This document shows, piece by piece, positions 38,101 through 44,766 of a stretch of 64,000 nucleotides of DNA; positions within the stretch are counted from its first letter, which is position 1, and the number at the start of each line of letters is the position of its first letter. Source of the stretch: Flammeovirgaceae bacterium UBA2371 (GTDB lineage Bacteria > Bacteroidota > Bacteroidia > Cytophagales > Cyclobacteriaceae). The stretch covers positions 49,450 to 113,449 of the forward strand of contig DDTF01000034.1 in NCBI GenBank assembly GCA_002345965.1. Reading direction: 5' to 3'. The translations under genes and the position numbers were made by a program. The notes under the pieces were generated by a model. It had not been told where the DNA came from. It saw nothing but the letters and a program-made list of their open reading frames with translations, and made no database searches.

Positions 38101-40397
38101 TACTCACACCTGATCTTGGTAGTTGTAGCACCACAACTTACACATCCAACAGTGTAACCATCTCCACATTGCCTGCTCCAGCTAATATTGACTTCGATAT
38201 TCAGGCCACATTCTCATCAAGCGCCTGTCAGGATGCCATTGAGCAAGTGGTATGGCAAATTGCATCCCTTAGCAACGTGCAGGCCTCGGGAAATAGTCTT
38301 ACCAAGATTCAAAGCAATGGAAACTGGGACGGTGGAGCTGCTTCACGCAATACAGTGAAAAACAATGGCTATATGGAATTTGTAGCCAGTGAAACCAACA
38401 CCAGTCGTATGATTGGTCTAAGCACTACTAACGCCAATTCTAACTTTACCTCAATCCAGTATGCGATCTATTTGATAAATAACGGTAACGTTAATGTTTA
38501 TGAATCCGGTATAAACCGTGGAAATTTTGGTACATACGCTACCAGCGATGTTTTTAGGATTGCAGTTGAGAATAACATCGTCAGGTATTACCGAAACAAT
38601 GTATTGCTGTACAGCAGTGCCATTGCGCCTACATTGCCCATGCTGGTTGACGTTTCTATCCAGACCATTAACGGTACGCTAAACAATGTGAAGGTGGCCA
38701 ATCAAACTTCAGGAGTGTTTACCGCTACAGCCACCAATGCAGGAGCGTCCCCCACTTATCAATGGAAGTTGAATGGTGCCAATGTGGGTACCAACAGCAC
38801 CACATATTCAAATGTATCCCTTGCCAACGGTGATGTCATCACTTGTGTGTTAACTCCCGATTTGGGCAGTTGCAGTTCGTCACCATTTACCTCCAATTCT
38901 GTCACCATGTACAAACCGGGTGCCACCACCACCTGGACTGGAACTACATCTACCGCCTGGTCAGTGTCTGCCAATTGGTCTGCGGGTGTACCTGACCGCT
39001 ACACAGCAGTAACTATTCCTTCGGGAACCCCCAATGCACCTACAATGAGCTTCGGTGGCGGAGTTTATGACTTAACCATCAACGCTGGGGCAACCCTTAC
39101 TATGTCTGGTTCACCCAATCTGTCCATCTATAGAAACTTGACCATTAATGGTACATTGGTACCTGCTACGAGCACTGTCAACCTTGTAGGTTGCAATTCT
39201 CCGAATACAATCGTGCTGACCGGAACCCAGTCGTTCAGTCGGGTGGTAATGAATAACAGCCAGGGATCGACCATCTCCGGGGGTGCAATGAGGATTGGTA
39301 CTGCACTCACATTGACCAATGGAATCATGACCAGCAGTAGTCTTATTGAGTTTGCTGATAATGCAACGGTAGCCTCTGCCAGCAACATCAGCTATGTAGC
39401 CGGACAAGTGAGGAAGATAGGGAACGATGCATTTACCTTCCCTGTTGGAAAGTCCGGATTTTACCGACCCATCACCATGAGTGCACCTGGAAACGTTGCG
39501 GATCACTTCACGGCAGAATATTTCAGAACACCACAAGCATTTGGATCTTCGGTGCAGGCTCCCATCGATCATGTGAGTGGTTGCGAGTACTGGAACCTAA
39601 ACAGAACCAACGGAGCATCCAATGTTACAGTAACGCTTAGCTGGAATGAAGCCGCTTGTAATCCTGGTGACATCACTGTACTTGCAGACTTACGCGTTGC
39701 GCAATGGAATGGTGTTCAGTGGCTCAACAGAGGTAATGGCGGAACCACAGGTAATGGGGTAAGTGGAACAATAATTAGTTCAGGAGTTGTCAATTCTTTT
39801 GGTCCATTTACGCTGTCTTCCACTTCTTTGGCTAATCCGCTCCCCATCGAATTGCTTTCCTTCAATGCCACTGTAGCCAATGGCGCGGTTGTATTAGAAT
39901 GGACTACGGCCTCAGAACTAAACAACGACTACTTTACGATTGAAAGATCCAAAGACGGAGAGCTGTTTGAAACAGTCAGTACCATTAAGGGCGCTGGTAA
40001 TTCCAGTCAAAAAATAACCTATACCGCCAAGGACACAGCGCCTCACTTGGGTAAGTCGTATTACCGATTGCGACAAACTGATTTCGATGGTACTACGTCA
40101 TATTCCAATCTTGTTTTGGTGGAGGTGCTTGAAAGTAATAATGGCGTTGTGGCGCTATATCCTAATCCCCTGAATAACTCCAGTACATTGACCATCGTCT
40201 TTGTGGCGGCAGAAAAGCAAAACGTAGACATTGTTCTTACTGATTTGTCAGGCAGAATGGTTCATCGGCAATCACTATCTGTTGTGCAAGGCGAAAATGT
40301 TATACCATTGGTTGCCGAATTTCAATCGAGTGGCGTTTATTTGCTGGAGGTACACAGCAAGTCTGGACGTCAGGTATTTCGATTGATGGTAAATTGA
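32106..40397 (+). CDS. Giant T9SS-exported repeat protein (surface adhesin)
   Basis: A 2763-residue protein with a signal peptide (about 1-33, ending EAKAQ) and nine tandem units of 245-250 residues. Each unit has two modules: a beta-rich module with recurrent WDGGAASFNTV, RMIGLSTTN, IQYAIYL, FGTY and APTLPLLVDVS motifs (lectin- or concanavalin-like by look, unverified), then an Ig-like module YQWKLNGANVGSN...VTCEITPDLGSC with two conserved Cys. After the array (from about residue 2275) come a TWTGTTSTAWSVSANWS segment, a beta-helix-like stretch, a DUF-like PLPIELLSFNA part and a T9SS type A sorting domain (YPNPLNNSS, TDLSGRMV, GVYLLEV). Likely cell-surface adhesion, gliding or polysaccharide binding. 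Promoter candidate at 31947-31976. Confidence 0.93.
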   Translation: MVCKFLRFLNSSKVAGLSILLGGLIMTSWEAKAQCNFTATVSSATYGCFRTESDAVLIDLVNNSATGNSLTKTGGGNNWNGGAASTAAVYDNGYVQTTVAETNSSRMIGLSTTNTDANYTTIQYAIYLRNDGLFFVFESGANRGSYGTYSSGDIFQVRVVQGRVRYLRNGVVFYISNVAPTLPLIMDASINTVGGTLNSIIISNLTDGNFTTLVSAPGAGAGPVYQWKLNGVNVGGNSPSYNNGSLNVNDQITCTLTPGGGGCSGGPVTSNQIVIKAAGYDYGNFYVTPTAATSACYEAKSSAVWDPAAFENVFISGTTLTKIQGGNAWDGGAASFNKVSNNGYLQFTATETNTYRMIGLSNTNPDGSYLTIQYAIYLLNNGNVNVYESGTNRGNFGTYATNDIFKVSVENGVVKYYQNGNLFYISAVAPTLPLLADVSIYTPGGTVTNLIVSNPVTDTFTATASNVGGSPTYQWKLNGANVGANSPTYVNASLPDGAVVTCEITPGHPNCSSTVYTAINSVTVSSLPAPANVDFYITASNSPSACNTGTEQVVWQIGSLNNVERSGNNLTKIQSGGWDGGAASFNTVKDNGYMEFTATEVDRARMVGLSTTNTDNNYTSIQYAVYVRNDANYFVYESGVNRGNFGTYVAGDKFRIAVDNGLVKYYRNGTLFYISTIAPTLPLLVDVSIRDVGGTVTNAVVSNLITSTFTATATNVGSNPVYQWKLNGANVGSNSTTYVNASLANNDVVTCEITPDLGSCSATIYTSNSVTVNSIPAPTNVDFYIQSSASASACKTGTEQVSWRYASLGNNMVRNGNNLTKFQGGNAWDGGAASFNTVSNNGFMQFTATETTTNRMIGLSTTNADANYTTIQYAVYLINGGNVQIYESGNFRGTFGTYSTSDIFKITVESNVVKYYRNGVLFYISTVTPTLPLLVDVSFNTVGSTINNVLVSNIITDTFTATATNLGSSPTYQWKLNGANVGSNSPTYVNNALANTDVITCVITPDLGSCSTTTYTSNSITIANLPAPANVDFYIIASNSPSACNTGTEQVVWQVGSLNNVERSGNNLTKIQSGGWDGGAASFNTVKDNGYMEFTASETNLARMIGLSNTNVDNNWNTIQYAFYLVNDGSLQIREGGTNRGTFGTYTTSDKLRIAVESGVVKYYINGTLLYISTIAPTLPLLVDVSIQQVGGTLTNVVVSNLITSTFTATATNVGSNPVYQWKLNGANVGSNSTTYVNASLANNDVVTCEITPDLGSCSTTIYTSNSVTVNSIPAPANVDFYIQSSASASACKTGTEQVSWRYASLGNNMVRNGNNLTKFQGGNTWDGGAASFNTVSNNGFMQFTATETNTLRMIGLSNTNVDANYISIQFAIYLVNNGTVQVYESGSFRGTFGTYSTSDSFKITVESNVVKYYRNGVLFYISTVIPTLPLLVDVSFNTVGSTINNVLVSNIITDTFTATATNLGTSPTYQWKLNGANVGSNSPTYVNNALANTDVITCVITPDLGSCSTTTYTSNSITIANLPAPANVDFYITASNSPSACNTGTEQVVWQVGSLNNVERSGNNLTKIQSNGAWDGGAASFNTVKDNGYFEFTASETNLARMIGLSTTNVDNNWTTIQYAFYLLNTGALQIRQSGTTIGTFGTYTTSDKLRIAVEGGVVKYYNNGVLLYISTVAPTLPLLVDVSIRDTGSTISNAVVSNLITSTFTATATNVGSNPVYQWKLNGANVGSNSTTYVNTSLTNNDVVTCEITPDLGNCSTTIYTSNSVTIASLAAPPNIDFYIRSTASASACQTGTEQVVWQYASLGTNMIRTGNSLTKFQGGNAWDGGAASFNTVSNNGFMQFTATETNTLRMIGLSNTNVDANYTSIQFAIYLVNNGTVQVYESGSLRGTFGTYATSDIFKITIESGVVKYYKNGTVFYISAVAPTLPLLVDVSFYTVGATINNVLVSNPITSTFTATATNAGASPTYQWKLNGVNVGTNSATYVNTALSNTDVITCVLTPDLGSCSTTTYTSNSVTISTLPAPANIDFDIQATFSSSACQDAIEQVVWQIASLSNVQASGNSLTKIQSNGNWDGGAASRNTVKNNGYMEFVASETNTSRMIGLSTTNANSNFTSIQYAIYLINNGNVNVYESGINRGNFGTYATSDVFRIAVENNIVRYYRNNVLLYSSAIAPTLPMLVDVSIQTINGTLNNVKVANQTSGVFTATATNAGASPTYQWKLNGANVGTNSTTYSNVSLANGDVITCVLTPDLGSCSSSPFTSNSVTMYKPGATTTWTGTTSTAWSVSANWSAGVPDRYTAVTIPSGTPNAPTMSFGGGVYDLTINAGATLTMSGSPNLSIYRNLTINGTLVPATSTVNLVGCNSPNTIVLTGTQSFSRVVMNNSQGSTISGGAMRIGTALTLTNGIMTSSSLIEFADNATVASASNISYVAGQVRKIGNDAFTFPVGKSGFYRPITMSAPGNVADHFTAEYFRTPQAFGSSVQAPIDHVSGCEYWNLNRTNGASNVTVTLSWNEAACNPGDITVLADLRVAQWNGVQWLNRGNGGTTGNGVSGTIISSGVVNSFGPFTLSSTSLANPLPIELLSFNATVANGAVVLEWTTASELNNDYFTIERSKDGELFETVSTIKGAGNSSQKITYTAKDTAPHLGKSYYRLRQTDFDGTTSYSNLVLVEVLESNNGVVALYPNPLNNSSTLTIVFVAAEKQNVDIVLTDLSGRMVHRQSLSVVQGENVIPLVAEFQSSGVYLLEVHSKSGRQVFRLMVN
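32208..38920 (+). repeat. Nine tandem ~745-bp repeat units inside the adhesin gene
   Basis: Unit starts, set at the PANVDFYI position, are 32208, 32943, 33693, 34437, 35187, 35931, 36681, 37428 and 38178. Lengths alternate 744/750 from the third unit on. Units 3, 5 and 7 are one type (SNSPSACNTG, SLNNVERSG); units 4, 6 and 8 another (SASASACKTG or close, ASLGNNMVR). So three copies of a two-unit block of 1494, 1494 and 1497 bp lie between divergent end units 1, 2 and 9. Units 4 and 6 share long identical DNA stretches, evidence of recent duplication or conversion. Confidence 0.9.
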
Positions 40398-40454
40398 AAT
40401 TCTTTACCCCTTTTTGTTGTTACAAACTATGCCAATGTAATTGTGCATTTTAAT

Positions 40455-40470
40455 ATCAATACGTATTGAT
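40455..40470. promoter_or_regulatory. 16-bp perfect palindrome before the ceramidase-like gene
   Basis: ATCAATACGTATTGAT is self-complementary over all 16 bases and overlaps the TTG codon at 40466. It looks like an operator; about one such palindrome is expected by chance in 64 kb, so support comes mainly from its position. Confidence 0.4.
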
Positions 40471-41830
40471 CAAACCAACAGTGTTGAAAGCAATTCTCAA
40501 GTGGTCGTTGACCGCATTTCTGTCTTTAGCCATTCTTCTTCTTGCTTTAGTCGCTCCTATAGATGATACACCACTTGCGTCACAACCATTTTACACACAC
40601 ACGATGGATAAGGTGGATACTTTTCAGCTGGCTAAGTACCCGGGAACAAAAACAATTGAAGTAGGTTGGAGTCAATTCTCAATTGTTCCGGATCAACCTG
40701 TACCCATGGCGGGCTACAAACCCAGAGAAAAATACACGGATATACATGATACGGTCTATATTAGAATAATGGCCATCAACAATGGTTCCATCACCACTTT
40801 TTTGATTACCAGTGATTTGCTTTTATTTCCTCCAACGCTTAAAGAAGCCATCCTTGGCAAACATCATGACACAAACGATTTTATTTACTTTTCAGCTACC
40901 CATACACATACGAGTGTAGGTGGATGGGAGCCTTCTTTACTTGGCAAGATCCTTATGGGTGACTTCAACGAGGTGTGGATGGAGGAGTTGGCTACCAAAA
41001 CGGTGCAGCACATGGCCCAGGCCAAGTCGAAAATGTTGCCAGCTGAATTAAGTTATTGGGAAGTGGAAGCGTCCAAATACGTTATCAATAGAATTGATTC
41101 CAAAGAGGAGGTAGACGGGAAACTCAGAGGTATCAGGGTAGTGCGGGAAGACAGCACCAAAGCTATGCTCTTTACATTTGGAGCACACCCCACATTGATC
41201 TGGAAAAAATTCACCTCACTGTCCGGAGACTATCCCAATGAGATTATAAAAGAATTATCCAAAGACTATGATCATTCTCAATTTATGGCAGGAGCTGTGG
41301 GGAGTCAGCGTTTTACGGGTATTGATAAAATCTTTGATTTTGAACTGACACATAAGATAGGGGAATTATTTGCATCATTTATAAATAATGCAGCGTATGA
41401 ACTATTGCCGGATACTTTAACGATCCAAACAGGACATCTTCAACTGGAGCACGGTCCCTCACAACTGAGGTTGATGAAAAACATCAAATTGCGCGATTGG
41501 GTTTTTCGTGCAGTCAATGAGCCCCTGCAAGGAGAGGTAACTGTACTTAAGATTGGAAATGTATTGTTGCTGGGCACTCCTTGCGATTTTTCTGGTGAGA
41601 TCGTGAAATCCCGACACTGGGATCAGTTGGCAGAAGATAGCAACATCCGCCTGATCATCACCAGCTTCAACGGTGAATACACCGGATACATTACAGAGGA
41701 TGAACATTACTCAGATAAAGACGATGAAGAGGTGCGCATCCTTAATTGGGTGGGGCCCTATTTTGGTGCATACTATACTGAGATAGTCGAAAAAGTAATA
41801 GACAAAGCAACAGAAGAGGAAGTCCAATAA
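40466..41830 (+). CDS. Neutral/alkaline ceramidase-like membrane-anchored protein
   Basis: Up to 454 residues with an N-terminal hydrophobic anchor (about 8-30) and a neutral/alkaline non-lysosomal ceramidase N-terminal-like domain. Signs are a MAGY-type opening (QPVPMAGYKPREKYTDIHD), the zinc-ligand segment YFSATHTHTSVGG and a later GAHPT. No ceramidase C-terminal domain is present, so it is a short family member; the true substrate may not be ceramide. The start is uncertain: TTG at 40466 lies inside a perfect palindrome, and GTG at 40481 is an alternative that keeps the anchor. No ATG occurs before residue 47. Confidence 0.82.
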   Translation: MIKPTVLKAILKWSLTAFLSLAILLLALVAPIDDTPLASQPFYTHTMDKVDTFQLAKYPGTKTIEVGWSQFSIVPDQPVPMAGYKPREKYTDIHDTVYIRIMAINNGSITTFLITSDLLLFPPTLKEAILGKHHDTNDFIYFSATHTHTSVGGWEPSLLGKILMGDFNEVWMEELATKTVQHMAQAKSKMLPAELSYWEVEASKYVINRIDSKEEVDGKLRGIRVVREDSTKAMLFTFGAHPTLIWKKFTSLSGDYPNEIIKELSKDYDHSQFMAGAVGSQRFTGIDKIFDFELTHKIGELFASFINNAAYELLPDTLTIQTGHLQLEHGPSQLRLMKNIKLRDWVFRAVNEPLQGEVTVLKIGNVLLLGTPCDFSGEIVKSRHWDQLAEDSNIRLIITSFNGEYTGYITEDEHYSDKDDEEVRILNWVGPYFGAYYTEIVEKVIDKATEEEVQ

Positions 41831-41886
41831 TCTTACTTTCTGTTTTGAACTTATTCTGGTATCTTGAAAGGTTATTAATCGAAATT

Positions 41887-43059
41887 ATGAAATTCAAAAA
41901 TGTCAGTATACTTTGGTTGGCTGTCGTGGTGCTGATAACCAGCTGCCAACCGTCAAAAAATGAAAATGTTGCAGACACCAAGTCCAACCTAAACTGGGAG
42001 GCCATTGCAAATAAATTATTGGAACGAGCTCAACTGCAAACTGGTGAACGGGTTTTACTGGTAGGTCAATCGGGTCAGTTCGATCCATTGATTCCACTAC
42101 TAAAATCTGGTATCGACAATGCAGGAGCGATTTACTTGGGGACAACAAGTATTGACAACAACCAACCTGAACATTGGAAGACAGAATTTACATCGTCTCT
42201 GGAAGGATTGGAAGGAGAGGTGTTGGCTGCTTCATTGGATGAGGTTGACTTGGGTATTATGTTGCCGGGCGCTACTCCTGCCGATAAAGTGTACGCAGGA
42301 TTACAAAATGTGCTAAACAAGGGAAAAGGCAGAACCATTCACTTTCACTGGCAGGGTGCCTATGATTTGAATGGCAGGTTGATGGAACCGGACAGCACCA
42401 TCGATTTATTTTATCAAAATGTTCTTTTAAATACTGACTATGCAAGTCTTGCTGCCATCCAAAATCAATTTGATGCAGCCATGCGAGAGCAGTGGGTTAG
42501 CGTGACCACCCCTGCAGGTACAAATATTAAGTTTAGAATTGGTGACAGGCAGGTAACCAAACAAGATGGCAATGCGGCATTGACGCACATGGAGAAAGCG
42601 ACAACCTTGATTGACAGGGAAGTAGAATTACCGGCAGGTGCAATTAGGGTAGCACCAATTGAAGAAACGGTGGAAGGAGCCATTGCCTTCCCTGATTCTG
42701 AATGGAACGGTAAAATGGTGAAGGGCTTGCTGATGAAATTTGCTAAGGGCAAAGTGGTGGAGGTAACAGCCACAGAAAATCTGGAAGCCGTGCAGGCAGA
42801 GATGAAAAACGCAGGTGATGCCGGACAATCATTCCGTGAATTTGCTTTAGGATTCAACCCCATGTTGGCCATTCCTTCCGAAGAACCCTGGATTCCTTAC
42901 TATGGGTATGGTGCTGGAGTTGTAAGACTGTCACTGGGCGATAACACAGAGTTAGGTGGAAAAGTAACAGGTGGATATGTGCGATGGAATTTCTTTGTAG
43001 ATGCTACTGTGAAAGTAGGTGAGGAGCTATGGGTAGAAAACGGAATATTTCTAAAATAG
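41887..43059 (+). CDS. M29-aminopeptidase-like lipoprotein with lost metal ligands
   Basis: ATG 41887 gives a 390-residue protein with a lipobox (LITSC, Cys20). The fold pattern follows M29 aminopeptidases: VLLVGQSGQFDPL nucleotide-like start, LPAGAIRVAPIEETVEGAI where M29 has PxGEV.TAP, FREFALGFNP where it has LGELGLGxNP, and RLSLGDNTELGGK near the end. Of the usual ligands, the first Glu is Ala, and the HxAxG and HxD histidines are replaced (RLSLG, NFFVD). Only the middle Glu remains, so it is probably not an active peptidase. It lies close behind the ceramidase-like gene, in the same direction. Confidence 0.7.
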   Translation: MKFKNVSILWLAVVVLITSCQPSKNENVADTKSNLNWEAIANKLLERAQLQTGERVLLVGQSGQFDPLIPLLKSGIDNAGAIYLGTTSIDNNQPEHWKTEFTSSLEGLEGEVLAASLDEVDLGIMLPGATPADKVYAGLQNVLNKGKGRTIHFHWQGAYDLNGRLMEPDSTIDLFYQNVLLNTDYASLAAIQNQFDAAMREQWVSVTTPAGTNIKFRIGDRQVTKQDGNAALTHMEKATTLIDREVELPAGAIRVAPIEETVEGAIAFPDSEWNGKMVKGLLMKFAKGKVVEVTATENLEAVQAEMKNAGDAGQSFREFALGFNPMLAIPSEEPWIPYYGYGAGVVRLSLGDNTELGGKVTGGYVRWNFFVDATVKVGEELWVENGIFLK

Positions 43060-43095
43060 AATTGAACTTATCGAAAGAGCAGTTTGTGATCAGAA

Positions 43096-43980
43096 TTAAT
43101 TCTCTTGGTTAACGACAGTTGTTTCTACGGGTAATTCTGAAATTCTGCTCCATTCTTCCATGGATCCATCGTATAGTTTCATGGGGTAGCCCAGTACTCT
43201 CCCTGCCAGATACACCACACTGGCGGTCTGGCCAATGAAGCAGTACATCACGATTTCATTGTTTTTATCGGGAGCAATGGGAGTGAAATACGAAGCAAGG
43301 TCTTCTTTGCTTTTGAAGTGATAACTTTCGTTGACCATTTCATTATAGGGAATATTTTTGGCGCCTTTGATATGACCATTGCGTGGGTACCCTACTGGCT
43401 CGCCATCATAATATCTCTTGAACCGCGCATCTACAATGACACTATTGGTGACCTCCAGGCGCTGCTTCACATAGTCTTTATCTACAATGATAGGAAGTGG
43501 TCTGGCCTTAAACTTCCCCTTTTTATATTCAGTAACATTTCCCTTGGCAACAGGGAATCCATTTGCTTTCCAATCTTCCAATCCACCATCTAGCCAAAGC
43601 ACTTGTCCCTTTAATCCCAAATACTCCAGCATCAGGAACATTCTTGCAGTGACCGTTACCTCATCTTTAACAAAGGTGACTATTACTTTACTCTGATTAT
43701 TAATTCCCAGTGATCTGAGTACTTTCTCCCCATTTTTAATATCAATGGCATTCATATTGCCTTCAGGTGTGTTAGGCGCCAGCCAGCCAGGCCAAAGAAA
43801 CCGCGCCCCATCAAGGTGTTCATCCTCAAAGTCAAGTTGCATTCTGTTTACCTGCAGGATCACCAGATCAGGATCATCTTTATGCGTATTCAACCAGGCA
43901 GGAGTTACCAGTATATCCTGAGAATTTGCTGCTGGTGTAAAAAGGGTTAGGATAATCAGGGGTAGTAATGTAAACTTCAT
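43096..43980 (-). CDS. Exported thiosulfate/3-mercaptopyruvate sulfurtransferase (tandem rhodanese)
   Basis: A 294-residue protein with a signal peptide (about 1-20, ending AANSQ) and two rhodanese domains (about 22-145 and 165-290). The second carries the active Cys247 in MYCFIGQTAS; the first has no Cys at that place, as usual for the TST type. Other family marks are VLWLDGGLEDWKANGFP and GHIKGAKNIPYNEM. It would transfer sulfane sulfur in the periplasm. It converges with the M29-like gene 36 bases away. Confidence 0.9.
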   Translation of the reverse strand: MKFTLLPLIILTLFTPAANSQDILVTPAWLNTHKDDPDLVILQVNRMQLDFEDEHLDGARFLWPGWLAPNTPEGNMNAIDIKNGEKVLRSLGINNQSKVIVTFVKDEVTVTARMFLMLEYLGLKGQVLWLDGGLEDWKANGFPVAKGNVTEYKKGKFKARPLPIIVDKDYVKQRLEVTNSVIVDARFKRYYDGEPVGYPRNGHIKGAKNIPYNEMVNESYHFKSKEDLASYFTPIAPDKNNEIVMYCFIGQTASVVYLAGRVLGYPMKLYDGSMEEWSRISELPVETTVVNQEN

Positions 43981-44111
43981 GGCTGATCTGGAGGGTTAAG
44001 CCATTATACGTCAAATTCATTGCAATTGTTGCGCGTGAACATTGAGTGATCGGATAACTACCGTTAGGTTTCTACCTGACTTTTATCAGTGTTTCTGTTC
44101 AATTGGTAAAT

Positions 44112-44119
44112 TATTTTTG
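44112..44119 (+). promoter_or_regulatory. Candidate -7 promoter box of the DUF4136 gene
   Basis: TATTTTTG fits TAnnTTTG and lies 22 bp before the ATG at 44142, leaving a leader of roughly 16 bases. The -33 region is not a clear match. Confidence 0.4.
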
Positions 44120-44141
44120 TGAAATAACGTAAACGTAAACG

Positions 44142-44687
44142 ATGAAATATTTTTTGAGTATCCTATCACTTGTAATTTTATTATCTGGTTGCAATATCAA
44201 AGTGAATTCTTCTTATGAAAAGAATCAGGATTTTTCTGAGTACAAAACTTTTTGCTGGCTGAAGGGCTGCGAGTTCACCTTTACGGGCCCTCAATACCTG
44301 GAGGATAGCCTGTTAAGAGAAAACATTAAAAATGCTATCATAGCAGAGATGAACAAAAAAGGATTTACACAAGATGAAAATAATCCAGACCTGTTAATCG
44401 ACTTTCATATTTCTGTTGAAAATGAATCCTCTATAATATATCACCGCGGGGATGATGATATTTATGAATTCAAACCGTTTCCCGACCAGGAGGTTGTGAA
44501 TTACCTTAAAGGTACAATCGTAATTGACATGGTGGATAAAGAACAGGGAAAAATGGTTTGGCGATCAGAAGCCATTGGCTACATGGATCTGCACCCTGAT
44601 CTCTCTGAAAAGAATGTACGAAAAGGGATAGCCTATACACTAAAGAATTTCCCGCCTAAGAAGGAAAAGGCACCAGTACAGGAGTAG
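44142..44687 (+). CDS. DUF4136 lipoprotein
   Basis: A 181-residue protein with a lipobox (LLSGC, Cys17) and the DUF4136 pattern: an early YKTFCWLKG-type strand, ENIKNAIIAEMNKKGFTQDENNPDLLIDFHISVEN, and YLKGTIVIDMVDKEQGKMVWRSEAIGYM. DUF4136 proteins are envelope lipoproteins of unknown function, often induced by stress. It precedes an FtsX-type permease gene by 79 bases. Confidence 0.87.
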   Translation: MKYFLSILSLVILLSGCNIKVNSSYEKNQDFSEYKTFCWLKGCEFTFTGPQYLEDSLLRENIKNAIIAEMNKKGFTQDENNPDLLIDFHISVENESSIIYHRGDDDIYEFKPFPDQEVVNYLKGTIVIDMVDKEQGKMVWRSEAIGYMDLHPDLSEKNVRKGIAYTLKNFPPKKEKAPVQE

Positions 44688-44766
44688 GGGGGAGAGGGAT
44701 TTTTAGGGAGGTTTTACAACCAATTATCGGAGATTTCGTATTACTTTTATTTCCGATTATTTCCCT

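Noticed and set aside
32208..38920. CRISPR-like regular spacing in the adhesin region
   Set aside because: Repeats are about 745 bp, fully coding, and not short direct repeats with unique spacers.
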